From: UBA10324 sp038326325
GTDB taxonomy: Bacteria > Bacteroidota > Bacteroidia > Chitinophagales > UBA10324
NCBI GenBank assembly: GCA_038326325.1
Contig: JBBQJW010000013.1
Span: 1-64,000 of the forward strand
Direction: 5' to 3'
Length of the DNA: 64,000 bases
The stretch's first letter is position 1. Each line of letters starts with the position of its first letter. Positions 55,148-63,563 of this stretch are shown here, piece by piece. The translations under genes and the position numbers were made by a program. The notes under the pieces are model-generated. The model did no database searches and had not been told where the DNA came from. It was given only the letters and a program-made list of their open reading frames with translations.

Positions 55148-58100
55148 TGCGGTTTTTTAAAACTTACAGAAGCCCGCTTGCAGTTGTTTCTGTTATCATT
55201 CTTTTAGCAGGAGTTTTTATGTACGACAAAATGCAGTCGTCACTGTTTCCAGAAATTACATTCCCTAAAATAAAAATCATTTGTGATGCTGGACAGATGC
55301 CGGTTGATAAAATGATGGTGAGTGTTACACGCCCTATTGAGCAGGCCGTAAAGCAGGTTCCTTCATTAAAATTATTGCGAAGTACAACGAGCCGCGGCAG
55401 TTGTGAGTTGAGCGCGTTCATGGATTGGTCGGTTGACATTGATAAAAGCCAGCAACAGATTGAATCGAAAATTAACGCAATAAAAAATTTGTTGCCTGCC
55501 GATGTGGAGATTACAGTAGAGAAAATGAATCCCTCCATTCTACCTGTGATTGGATACACGCTGGAAAGTAATTCGTTCTCGCCGGTTGAATTAAAAATGC
55601 TCGCGCTTTATAACATCAAACCATTTCTTTCGCAAGTGGACGGAGTAAGTGAAGTGCGTGTGATAGGGGGCAAGCAAAAGGAATATCAGTTACAGCTCAA
55701 TGCCGAAAAAATGACCGCGTTGGGTGTTACACCTGATAAAGTAAGCCTGTCATTAAGCGAAACAGGATTCATTCGCAGCAATGGGTATCAGAATGATTAT
55801 CGGCGCATGTATTTGAGCATTACCGATGCGCAACTTAGAAACAAAGTTGATTTGGAAAATTTAGTCGTGAGTAACGACGGCAAAAGAATTGTTCGTCTTT
55901 CCGATATTTCTACAATAGAAATTAAGGAAGCGAAGGAGTATATAAAAATTAACGCGAACGGTAAGGAAGCTATTTTGTTGGCAGTCGTGAAACAGCCAAA
56001 CGCAAATCTGTTACAGTTATCGGCTGACATGAATGCCAAGGTGGAGGAACTGAAAAAAGCATTACCAAAAAATGTAATCATCAAACCATACTATGAGCAA
56101 GCTGATTTTGTTAATGATTCTATAAAAAGTGTTCGCGATAGTTTACTTATTGGTTTGTTGCTGGCAATAGTTGTTGCCATTTTATTTTTGCGTTCGTTTA
56201 AAGCAAGTACCACCATTCTTGTTGGCATTCCGCTCACACTTTGCTTAACTGTTATTGTGTTGTATGCAATGGGAATGACATTTAATATTATGACACTCGG
56301 TGCTATTGCAGCAGCTATCGGGTTAATTATTGACGATGCAATTGTAGTGGTCGAACAAATTCATAGAACGAAAGAAGAAAATCCGAATGAAAAATATTCA
56401 ACTATTGTAGGCAAGGCATTGAGTTATTTATTTCCGGCAATGATTGGTTCATCGCTCAGCACTATAGTAATTTTTATTCCATTCCTATTAATGAGCGGAG
56501 TAGCAGGCGCTTACTTTAAAGTGATGACGAACACCATGATTGTTACACTCGTGTGTTCATTCTTTGTTACCTGGTTGCTCTTGCCCGTGGTGTATTTATT
56601 TCTTTCAAGTGATTCGCGTAGAAAAAAAGAAGATGACTCACATGAAGTTAAAACACGACCCTGGATTAAATTTTTCATTACTAAACCCTACATCAGTTTT
56701 CTAATCATTTTACTTTTTGCCGGAAGCATTGTGTTCATTCTTCCTCGATTGACAACCGGATTTTTACCTGAGATGGATGAAGGAAGTATTGTGATGGATT
56801 ATTCTTCACCACCCGGAACTTCATTGGAGGAAACTGACCATATGCTTAGTGAAGCAAATAAAATTATTTTGCAAATTCCGGAGGTGGATGCTTACTCCTG
56901 CAGAATTGGAACACAGATGGGGTTTTTTATTACTGAACCCAATACCGGAGATTATTTAATTCAACTTAAGAAAAACAGAACACGAACTACAGAACAGGTG
57001 ATTGAAGATATACGAGCAAGAATTGAAGCTCGTGAACCTGCACTGCGCATTGATTTCGGACAAGTGATTGGCGATATGCTTGGCGATTTAATGGCGAGCG
57101 TGCAACCTGTTGAAGTAAAAATTTTCGGAAGCGACAGAAAAGTGTTACACCAACTGGCGCGACAGATAGCTGCGAAAGTGGAAAAGGTGGATGGCGCGGC
57201 GGATGTGTTTGACGGAATTGTGATTGCAGGTCCTTCGGTTTCTGTCCAACCACGCTCAGCACAGTTGGCGCAATTAGGGATTACACCAGCAAATCTTCAA
57301 ACTCAAATACAAAATTCCGTTGAAGGAACTTTAGTTGGAAATATTTTTGAAAGCGATCAACTCACCAATGTTCGCATGGTGTATTCGAACTTTGGAAAAA
57401 ATTCTATTGAGCAATTGAACAATCTGAATTTGTTTTTGCCTGATGGAAAATTGCAGCCCGTAAAAAATTTGGTGGACATAAAAATTGATAGCGGTGATGC
57501 AGAAATTGAAAGAGAGAATTTACAGAACATGTGCGCCGTTACAGCACGATTGGAAAGCCGCGATTTAGGAAGTGTGATGAATGATGTAAAGAAAATTGTT
57601 TCCACTATTTCTCTTCCCACCGGATATCACATTGAATATGGTGGCGCATATGCCGAGCAGCAAAAATCATTTGATGAATTGCTCATGATTTTAATAACTG
57701 CTTGTCTATTGGTGTTTGGAGTAATTCTATTCCTGTTTCGTGATTTTAAAATTGCCTGTACAATATTGTTGATTTCTGTTTTAGGAATAGCAGGAAGTTA
57801 TGTTGCGCTCTTTATTACAAACACCCCACTCAATGTTGGAAGTTACACCGGCATCATTATGATTGTTGGAATCATTGGCGAGAATGCAATATTTACATTT
57901 CTCCAGTTTCGTGAATCAATGAATGGTGGACAAAAACCTGATGACGCAATTATTTACTCCATCTCTACGCGACTGCGTCCAAAGTTAATGACTGCATTCG
58001 GAGCCATCATTGCACTCATGCCCATCGCACTTGGAATTGGAACAGGAGCACAGCTTCATCAACCACTTGCCATTGCAGTGATTGGTGGATTCCTTTCTGC

Positions 58101-58179
58101 GCTTCCACTACTGTTGATTGTTTTTCCAAGTTTGTTAAATATTATTTATCGGAATCAAAAAATAAAAACCAACTCATGA
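55147..58179 (+). CDS. RND efflux pump permease
   Basis: 1,010 residues with twelve helices and two large periplasmic loops. The TM4 proton-relay motif is GLIIDDAIVVVEQ, with paired Asp as in hydrophobe exporters. In TM10 the sequence is IIGENAIF, with Glu where hydrophobe pumps carry Lys; this may alter substrate or coupling. The first loop has LFPEITFPKIKI; the central motif FLPEMDEGSIVMDYSSPPG resembles metal and drug pumps both. Overlaps the YncE gene by four bases. Confidence 0.93.
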   Translation: MRFFKTYRSPLAVVSVIILLAGVFMYDKMQSSLFPEITFPKIKIICDAGQMPVDKMMVSVTRPIEQAVKQVPSLKLLRSTTSRGSCELSAFMDWSVDIDKSQQQIESKINAIKNLLPADVEITVEKMNPSILPVIGYTLESNSFSPVELKMLALYNIKPFLSQVDGVSEVRVIGGKQKEYQLQLNAEKMTALGVTPDKVSLSLSETGFIRSNGYQNDYRRMYLSITDAQLRNKVDLENLVVSNDGKRIVRLSDISTIEIKEAKEYIKINANGKEAILLAVVKQPNANLLQLSADMNAKVEELKKALPKNVIIKPYYEQADFVNDSIKSVRDSLLIGLLLAIVVAILFLRSFKASTTILVGIPLTLCLTVIVLYAMGMTFNIMTLGAIAAAIGLIIDDAIVVVEQIHRTKEENPNEKYSTIVGKALSYLFPAMIGSSLSTIVIFIPFLLMSGVAGAYFKVMTNTMIVTLVCSFFVTWLLLPVVYLFLSSDSRRKKEDDSHEVKTRPWIKFFITKPYISFLIILLFAGSIVFILPRLTTGFLPEMDEGSIVMDYSSPPGTSLEETDHMLSEANKIILQIPEVDAYSCRIGTQMGFFITEPNTGDYLIQLKKNRTRTTEQVIEDIRARIEAREPALRIDFGQVIGDMLGDLMASVQPVEVKIFGSDRKVLHQLARQIAAKVEKVDGAADVFDGIVIAGPSVSVQPRSAQLAQLGITPANLQTQIQNSVEGTLVGNIFESDQLTNVRMVYSNFGKNSIEQLNNLNLFLPDGKLQPVKNLVDIKIDSGDAEIERENLQNMCAVTARLESRDLGSVMNDVKKIVSTISLPTGYHIEYGGAYAEQQKSFDELLMILITACLLVFGVILFLFRDFKIACTILLISVLGIAGSYVALFITNTPLNVGSYTGIIMIVGIIGENAIFTFLQFRESMNGGQKPDDAIIYSISTRLRPKLMTAFGAIIALMPIALGIGTGAQLHQPLAIAVIGGFLSALPLLLIVFPSLLNIIYRNQKIKTNS

Positions 58180-59198
58180 AAATTTACAGTTTATTAACTG
58201 TTACAGTAGCGATACTTTCAGTTAGCATTTTCATTTGTAAAGCACAATCAACTAACGACTACAAAATCACAAACCGATTTTATTTGGAAGGTGATGGAGG
58301 TTGGGATTATTTAATAGTTGATACAGCAAGCGAGCATTTGTTTGTTTCTCATAGCACTGTTACTCAAGTGGTGGATTTAAAAACCGGAAAACTCATTCAC
58401 ACCATAGAAGACACTAAGGGAGTTCATGGAATTGCAATTGCTTATGATTTAAACAAAGGATTTATCAGCAACGGAAAGGATTCGTCTGTAACAGTTTTTG
58501 ATTTGAATACTTTTGAAGTGATTACTAAAGTTCCTGTTACAGGCAAAAATCCTGATGCAATTCTTTACGACCCATTCACGCATCGTGTTTTTACTTTCAA
58601 TGCAAGAACTAATAACTCAACTGTAATTGATGCTGTTACGAATAAAGTAATTGCAACTATTCCGTTAGAAGGGAATCCTGAGTTTGCAGTTAGTAATAGT
58701 GAAGGAAAAATTTATTTGAATATTGAAGACAAGAGTTTACTGTGTCAAATAAATGCGGTGGATTTGAAAGTGGTGAATAATTGGTCGGTGGCACCCGGAA
58801 AGGAGCCAAGCGGATTAGCTTTCGATAAAAAAAATAATCGCCTGTTCAGTGTGTGTGATAATAAAACTATGGTGATTACTGACGCCCTTACAGGGAAAGT
58901 AATTAAAACACTTCCCATTGGAGAAAATGTGGATGGGGCAGCATTTGATGCTTCGACAAATTCTGCTTTCAGTTCTAACGGTGATGGAAGTGTAACAGTA
59001 GTAAAGGAAATTTCTCCGAACGATTTTAAAGTTATTCAAACTGTAACAACTGAAAAATGGGCACGCACCATTGCACTTGATTGCAAAACGCATAAATTAT
59101 ACTTGCCAACAAAGGAAGTTGACGAATCAATTGCGGAAAAAAATGCAAAACCTTATTCTTTGCCTGGCAAGTTTGTGATATTGGAGGTGAGTCAGTAA
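58176..59198 (+). CDS. YncE-like beta-propeller protein of the efflux operon
   Basis: 340 residues with a signal peptide ending CKAQS. Repeated YVTN-type strands, e.g. LFVSHSTVTQVVDLKTGKLI, NKGFISNGKDSSVTVFDLNT and FTFNARTNNSTVIDAVTNKV, form a seven-bladed propeller of the YncE family. Its ATG overlaps the pump's TGA, so translation is coupled and a role in the efflux system is likely, but the function is unknown. Confidence 0.85.
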   Translation: MKIYSLLTVTVAILSVSIFICKAQSTNDYKITNRFYLEGDGGWDYLIVDTASEHLFVSHSTVTQVVDLKTGKLIHTIEDTKGVHGIAIAYDLNKGFISNGKDSSVTVFDLNTFEVITKVPVTGKNPDAILYDPFTHRVFTFNARTNNSTVIDAVTNKVIATIPLEGNPEFAVSNSEGKIYLNIEDKSLLCQINAVDLKVVNNWSVAPGKEPSGLAFDKKNNRLFSVCDNKTMVITDALTGKVIKTLPIGENVDGAAFDASTNSAFSSNGDGSVTVVKEISPNDFKVIQTVTTEKWARTIALDCKTHKLYLPTKEVDESIAEKNAKPYSLPGKFVILEVSQ

Positions 59199-59227
59199 GT
59201 TTTTAAAATCATATTAATAGCAGGAAT

Positions 59228-59260
59228 AAAAAAGCCGCTCCAATTGAAGCGGCTTTAATT
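59228..59260. terminator. Terminator after the efflux operon
   Basis: AAAGCCGCT (59231-59239) pairs with AGCGGCTTT (59248-59256), with A and T tracts outside. It lies between convergent units and could serve both. Confidence 0.85.
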
Positions 59261-59292
59261 TTTCACTTTATACTTTTAGTTTTTCACTATTC

Positions 59293-61062
59293 TTAATTTA
59301 TCTCAATCGCATAAGGCAAACGCATTTGCATTCCTTTCAATTCGCTTACTGATTTTATTTGTGCGTACATAGAATACCAATCGCCTAACTGAGATTTTAC
59401 TTCATCATCTTTTGCATCATTCAATACACTGAAAATTTTCGACCACTTATCATCAACAGTCGGGTATTCAACCATACGATAGTTTTTACTCTTAATCATT
59501 TTCGCTGCGATATTAATTGCATCCTGAATGCCGCCAAGTGTATCAACCAATCCCCATGCAAGTCCCTGAGTTCCTGTCCATACTCTTCCTTGGGCAATTG
59601 AATCAACTAATTCCGGGGCAAGATTTCTTCCGGTATAAACGCGCTTTTTAAACTGCGCATAAATGCTGTCCACTTCATTCTGTATAATCATTTTCTCGCC
59701 ATCGTTAAACGGACGAGTCAAATCTCCGAAGTCAGAAAATTTTCCGGTGCCTACATGATCGAAAGTAATTCCGAGTTTGTCGTTCAGTAATTTTTGTGCG
59801 CATGGAATAATTGCAAACACACCAATGCTACCTGTGAGCGTAGTTGGTTGTGCAACAATTTTACTTGCGCTGCACGAAATAAAATATCCACCTGAGGCAG
59901 CATAATCTCCCATTGAAACCACAACCGGTTTCACTGCTTTTGTTAAACTCACTTCACGCCAGATTACATCTGATGCAACGGCACTTCCACCCGGAGAATT
60001 CACGCGAAACACAATCGCTTTTATTTTATCGTCGCGACGCAATTTTTCAAACAGTGCAGCGTAACGGTCACCGCCAATATTGTCTTTGTCACCTTGACCA
60101 TCCACGATATCACCTTGTGCATATACAATTGCAATTTTATCCTGATCTAAACTTTTCTTTTCATTATCAGGTGTGTTAGAATATTTCGAAAGAGAAATGA
60201 AATTCAATTTCTTCTTATCATCCAACTTCATTTTCTCACGCATGTATTTTTTTGCTGCATCGCTATATCCAACTTCATCAATAAAATGATATTGCAATGC
60301 CTGATAAGCAGTGCGAATCAACATGCTATCAGCAATTTGATTGACTGTTACAGTATCAATATTACGCGAAGCACCAACTGCTGTTACATAATTGTTCTGA
60401 ATGTCTTTAAGTAAAGCAAGTGTCATTACTTTATTCGATTCACTCATTTTATCGTAACGGAAAGGTTCAGTTGCAGTTTTAAATCTTCCATCATAGAACA
60501 CCTGGACTTCAACTCCAATTTTTTCTAACATTCCTTTAAAGAACATTATTTGTGCATTCAATCCGCGCCATTCAACAACGCCCGCAGGATTCAAAACAAC
60601 TCTGTCAGCAACACATGATACATAATATCCTTTCTGCGAATACGCATCGGCATAAGCGACAATAAATTTTTTCGAATCTTTAAAATCAATCAGTGCATCG
60701 CGAATTGCTTTTGCAGTTGAAACACCACTACCGAAAGTTCCGGCATTTAAATAAATTCCTTTGATGTTGTTATCTGTTTTTGCTTTTTTAATCAGTTTCA
60801 CAATATCATTTAAGCCCAGAGAAACATTCGTTTCCATACCTGTGAAACTTAATGTTGCCAGCGGATTAAAATTGGTTTGCTCAGGAATTGCATAATCCAA
60901 AGTGAGGGTTAGCACACTGTTAGTCTCCGCCTGTTTTTTGTCGGGTTCAGAAACGGAAGAAACGATTCCAACCAGAATTCCAATCATGATAAAAGTAAGA
61001 ACAATAGAGCCGACTATAAAGCCGAGCATCGAAGCAAAAAAGAATTTAAAAAACTGTTTCAT
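59293..61062 (-). CDS. sppA: Signal peptide peptidase SppA (long form)
   Basis: 589 residues with an N-terminal anchor (MKQFFKFFFASMLGFIVGS) and two S49 domains. The catalytic serine is in RVNSPGGSAVASD; the lysine of the dyad is probably in YADAYSQKGYYVSC of the first domain. SppA is membrane-bound and degrades cleaved signal peptides. Divergent from folK. Confidence 0.93.
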   Translation of the reverse strand: MKQFFKFFFASMLGFIVGSIVLTFIMIGILVGIVSSVSEPDKKQAETNSVLTLTLDYAIPEQTNFNPLATLSFTGMETNVSLGLNDIVKLIKKAKTDNNIKGIYLNAGTFGSGVSTAKAIRDALIDFKDSKKFIVAYADAYSQKGYYVSCVADRVVLNPAGVVEWRGLNAQIMFFKGMLEKIGVEVQVFYDGRFKTATEPFRYDKMSESNKVMTLALLKDIQNNYVTAVGASRNIDTVTVNQIADSMLIRTAYQALQYHFIDEVGYSDAAKKYMREKMKLDDKKKLNFISLSKYSNTPDNEKKSLDQDKIAIVYAQGDIVDGQGDKDNIGGDRYAALFEKLRRDDKIKAIVFRVNSPGGSAVASDVIWREVSLTKAVKPVVVSMGDYAASGGYFISCSASKIVAQPTTLTGSIGVFAIIPCAQKLLNDKLGITFDHVGTGKFSDFGDLTRPFNDGEKMIIQNEVDSIYAQFKKRVYTGRNLAPELVDSIAQGRVWTGTQGLAWGLVDTLGGIQDAINIAAKMIKSKNYRMVEYPTVDDKWSKIFSVLNDAKDDEVKSQLGDWYSMYAQIKSVSELKGMQMRLPYAIEIN

Positions 61063-61152
61063 TGGGGGTTTATGTATTTAGTAGTTGTTTGTTTTTATAA
61101 AGGGTGCCAAAAGTAAGTGTTCCGAAGTAATCGCTGAGCGAAAAAGTGAATT

Positions 61153-61668
61153 GTGTTTACATTCGCCTCCATCGCTATTAAATTGAATCAGGTTTATCTT
61201 TCTTTAGGCAGTAATGCGGGTAACAGGGCTAAAATGTTACAGCAGGCGATTGAGTTATTGCTCAAAGTGGGAGAGGTGCAAACAGTTTCATCGGTTTACG
61301 AAACTGCTGCATGGGGAAACACTAATCAACCTGCCTTTCTTAATCTTGTTTTGCTGATGCAGACGAAGAGCGGCGCACAAAATTTTATGAAGGAATTAAT
61401 TTCCATTGAAGAAAAAATGGGACGAGTTCGGAATCAAAAATGGGAATCGAGAATCATTGACCTCGACATTTTATTTTTTAACGATGAAGTGATTGATGAA
61501 ACGGATTTAAAAATTCCGCATCCGTTTTTACACGGACGGAAATTTGTATTGGAACCATTAGCGGAAATTGCTTCTCACTTTGTTCATCCTGTTTTAAAGA
61601 AGGAAGTGTTACAGTTGCTTGAAGATTGTGCTGATAAATTACCGGTGAACCGACTCGTACATGCATAA
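61153..61668 (+). CDS. folK: 2-amino-4-hydroxy-6-hydroxymethyldihydropteridine pyrophosphokinase
   Basis: 171 residues from GTG 61153; a TTG at 61183 (LNQVYLSLGSN) is a more typical N-terminus and equally possible. LSLGSNAGNR and RNQKWESRIIDLDILFFND are HPPK hallmarks. It transfers pyrophosphate to the pterin in folate synthesis. It overlaps the next gene by eight bases. Confidence 0.93.
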   Translation: MFTFASIAIKLNQVYLSLGSNAGNRAKMLQQAIELLLKVGEVQTVSSVYETAAWGNTNQPAFLNLVLLMQTKSGAQNFMKELISIEEKMGRVRNQKWESRIIDLDILFFNDEVIDETDLKIPHPFLHGRKFVLEPLAEIASHFVHPVLKKEVLQLLEDCADKLPVNRLVHA

Positions 61669-62290
61669 CTATATTGTGATAGAAGGAAATATCGGAGCAG
61701 GCAAAACTTCTTTGACCGAAAAGTTTGCTTCCGAAATCAATGCTCGATTAGTTCTTGAGCAATTTGCCGACAATCCTTTTCTCCCACAGTTTTATACCGA
61801 CCGCGAGCGATTTGCTTTTCCGTTAGAGTTATTTTTTGTTGCAGAAAGGTTTCAGCAATTGAAAGACACACTTGGAAAGCAGGATATGTTTCAGCAAACC
61901 ACCGTTGCCGATTATATTTTTATCAAGAGTTTATTGTTTGCTCGTGTTAACCTGAGCGAAGAAGAATTCAAATTGTATCAGCGGCTGTTTTATATCATTC
62001 ACTCCACATTACCCGAACCTGATGTGTTGGTTTATTTGCACTGCGAAGTTGACCGTCTCATGCAAAACATCAGCAAGCGCGGAAGGGCTTACGAACAAAA
62101 TATTTCTGCCGATTATTTACTTAGCATTCAAAACACCTACTTCGAATATTTTAAAACTGTAACAGATTTTCCGGTGCTGATTATTGATGTGACGAAAGCT
62201 GATTTTGTTTCGAACGAAAACGATTACCTGAAAATAAAATCACTTATTGAATCTTCGCATACTATTGGGTTGCATTATTATAAGGTGTAA
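61661..62290 (+). CDS. Deoxynucleoside kinase
   Basis: 209 residues with P-loop VIEGNIGAGKTSLTEKFA, AERFQQLKD and a Glu/Arg-rich region LHCEVDRLMQNISKRGRAYE forming the lid, as in the dNK/dGK family. It phosphorylates deoxynucleosides for salvage. The folK overlap indicates an operon, a frequent pairing in Bacteroidota. The stop TAA falls in GTGTAACG, a one-base variant of the dispersed motif. Confidence 0.92.
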   Translation: MHNYIVIEGNIGAGKTSLTEKFASEINARLVLEQFADNPFLPQFYTDRERFAFPLELFFVAERFQQLKDTLGKQDMFQQTTVADYIFIKSLLFARVNLSEEEFKLYQRLFYIIHSTLPEPDVLVYLHCEVDRLMQNISKRGRAYEQNISADYLLSIQNTYFEYFKTVTDFPVLIIDVTKADFVSNENDYLKIKSLIESSHTIGLHYYKV

Positions 62291-62333
62291 CGGAGCAGAT
62301 TAACTGTTACATGCAATTTATTTTTACTGTAAC

Positions 62334-62380
62334 AGATTGCAAATCTTATTTTTTATTGTGTACGATTACAAATCGAGCCG
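62334..62380 (+). repeat. Dispersed repeat A, copy 1
   Basis: AGATTG, then TCTTATTTTTTA, then GATTACAAATCGAGC and a G; the same order of words recurs at 63495-63543 in the same orientation. GATTACAAATCG-type strings are, from memory, frequent between Bacteroidota genes. Confidence 0.5.
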
Positions 62381-62411
62381 AACTGGCGGGAGCAATCAAT
62401 GTCTGAACTAT

Positions 62412-62434
62412 GATTCCTGTCATTATGTGATTTC
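62412..62434 (+). repeat. Dispersed repeat B, copy 1
   Basis: GATTCCTG then TATGTGATTT match 63286-63308 with a few differences, both in direct orientation. Confidence 0.5.
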
Positions 62435-62450
62435 AGGTTTTTCTATTAGA

Positions 62451-62581
62451 CCTCATGCATAAATAGTATGGAACGCAGATTTTTTTATGATCATTAGGAT
62501 CAACTATGATTTTTTATCTGCGGAAATCATAAAAATCATGATGATCTGCGTTCCATTTTTTTAGTTGATTTATGCAATAGG
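62451..62581. repeat. Inverted-repeat element, MITE-like
   Basis: Nested inverted repeats: CCT/AGG, TGCATAAAT (62456-62464) with ATTTATGCA (62568-62576), and ATGGAACGCAGAT (62468-62480) with ATCTGCGTTCCAT (62544-62556), all perfect. It contains no ORF. GAACGCAGAT-type ends are, from memory, seen in repeats of other Bacteroidota. The 62291-62644 gap holds this and the two direct repeats but no gene. Confidence 0.65.
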
Positions 62582-62644
62582 TTTACTGTTACACGCCACT
62601 GAATCATTAGGTTACCGGCAATGGAATAGAGATAAGTGAAGACA

Positions 62645-63256
62645 CTAAAGTATTCCTGCGAATTTGAGTTTGTGTTTCTTTAACAGCTTGCCTAAAAATT
62701 CAATATCCTTTTTATTAAATCCATGAGCAACTAAAGCATAGGGCGTGAATGAAGAAAGATTTGCAAGGTTAATAATTTTATCAGAAAGTAATTTCCACTT
62801 GATGTGGTTGGGCAAATTCATTTCCTGCAACCTCATTCTTAATATTTTTATATCGCCGAATTTTTTCTTAGTGGGCTTTGGTTTTTCCGATGAACTATTT
62901 TCAGTCTTTATTTCTTCTTCTTTTCCGTCCAATGCATTAAATCTTGACTGATATGCATTCACGAGATTAAGGAGTTCCTCATTCTCCTTTTTTATTTTCT
63001 CAATTTCGGGAACTTCTCGTATAAACCTAGCCATTGTCTGAATCGCTCTTTCTAATAAAATTTTTATGCGTTCTTCGGAAAGAGAAAGTGCTTTTGCAAT
63101 ATATCCCATGCTTTTTCCATCTCTCCAGGCAAGTGTAGCAATAATTTTCCCCCTGTCATCAAAGGGAAGCAAATCAATAAATGCTGAGTCGGCAACTATG
63201 CGTAAAATTCTTTTTGATTCGTATTCTTCCGGCTTCTCTTTTATATCCTTTTTCAT
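62645..63256 (-). CDS. HTH protein with RNA polymerase alpha-CTD-like domain
   Basis: 203 residues. Residues about 40-75 (GKSMGYIAKALSLSEERIK, LLERAIQTMARF) read as a sigma region 4-like helix-turn-helix. A coiled-coil and Lys/Glu/Ser linker (about 85-130) follow. The last 65 residues (IKWKLLSDKIINLANLSSFT, then GFNKKDIEFLGKLLKKHKLKF) have the two helix-hairpin-helix elements of the RNAP alpha C-terminal domain. It may be a transcription factor that binds DNA upstream of promoters and RNA polymerase. I know no named family with this exact layout. It is flanked by dispersed repeats. Confidence 0.6.
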   Translation of the reverse strand: MKKDIKEKPEEYESKRILRIVADSAFIDLLPFDDRGKIIATLAWRDGKSMGYIAKALSLSEERIKILLERAIQTMARFIREVPEIEKIKKENEELLNLVNAYQSRFNALDGKEEEIKTENSSSEKPKPTKKKFGDIKILRMRLQEMNLPNHIKWKLLSDKIINLANLSSFTPYALVAHGFNKKDIEFLGKLLKKHKLKFAGIL

Positions 63257-63285
63257 TTCAATTATTTAATCTATGATTTTTTTGA

Positions 63286-63308
63286 TTCCTGCGACTATGT
63301 GATTTTGT
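63286..63308 (+). repeat. Dispersed repeat B, copy 2
   Basis: Second copy of the GATTCCTG ... TATGTGATTT word order at 62412-62434. Confidence 0.5.
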
Positions 63309-63494
63309 TTTTACTTATTTCTTTTTTCTCCTTTTATTTTTTCTATTTAATCATGGCAATCATTCAATCACATCAATCATTGCTCAGGCAATTTAGGTGC
63401 GACTTGTTGCTTGGCTCGCATGGCTTTACAATGGATGAAGCTATTATTATTGGTTAATTTTTTAACTGTAACACTAGTTGTTTGTAACTCAAGC

Positions 63495-63543
63495 AGATTG
63501 TGTTTCTTGTTTTTTAATTTCCACTTGATTACAAATCGAGCGG
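63495..63543 (+). repeat. Dispersed repeat A, copy 2
   Basis: Second copy of repeat A (62334-62380), ending GATTACAAATCGAGCGG. The gap 63257-63563 holds this and repeat B copy 2 but no gene that I can support. Confidence 0.5.
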
Positions 63544-63563
63544 AAAAGAGTCGAGTGGAATAC

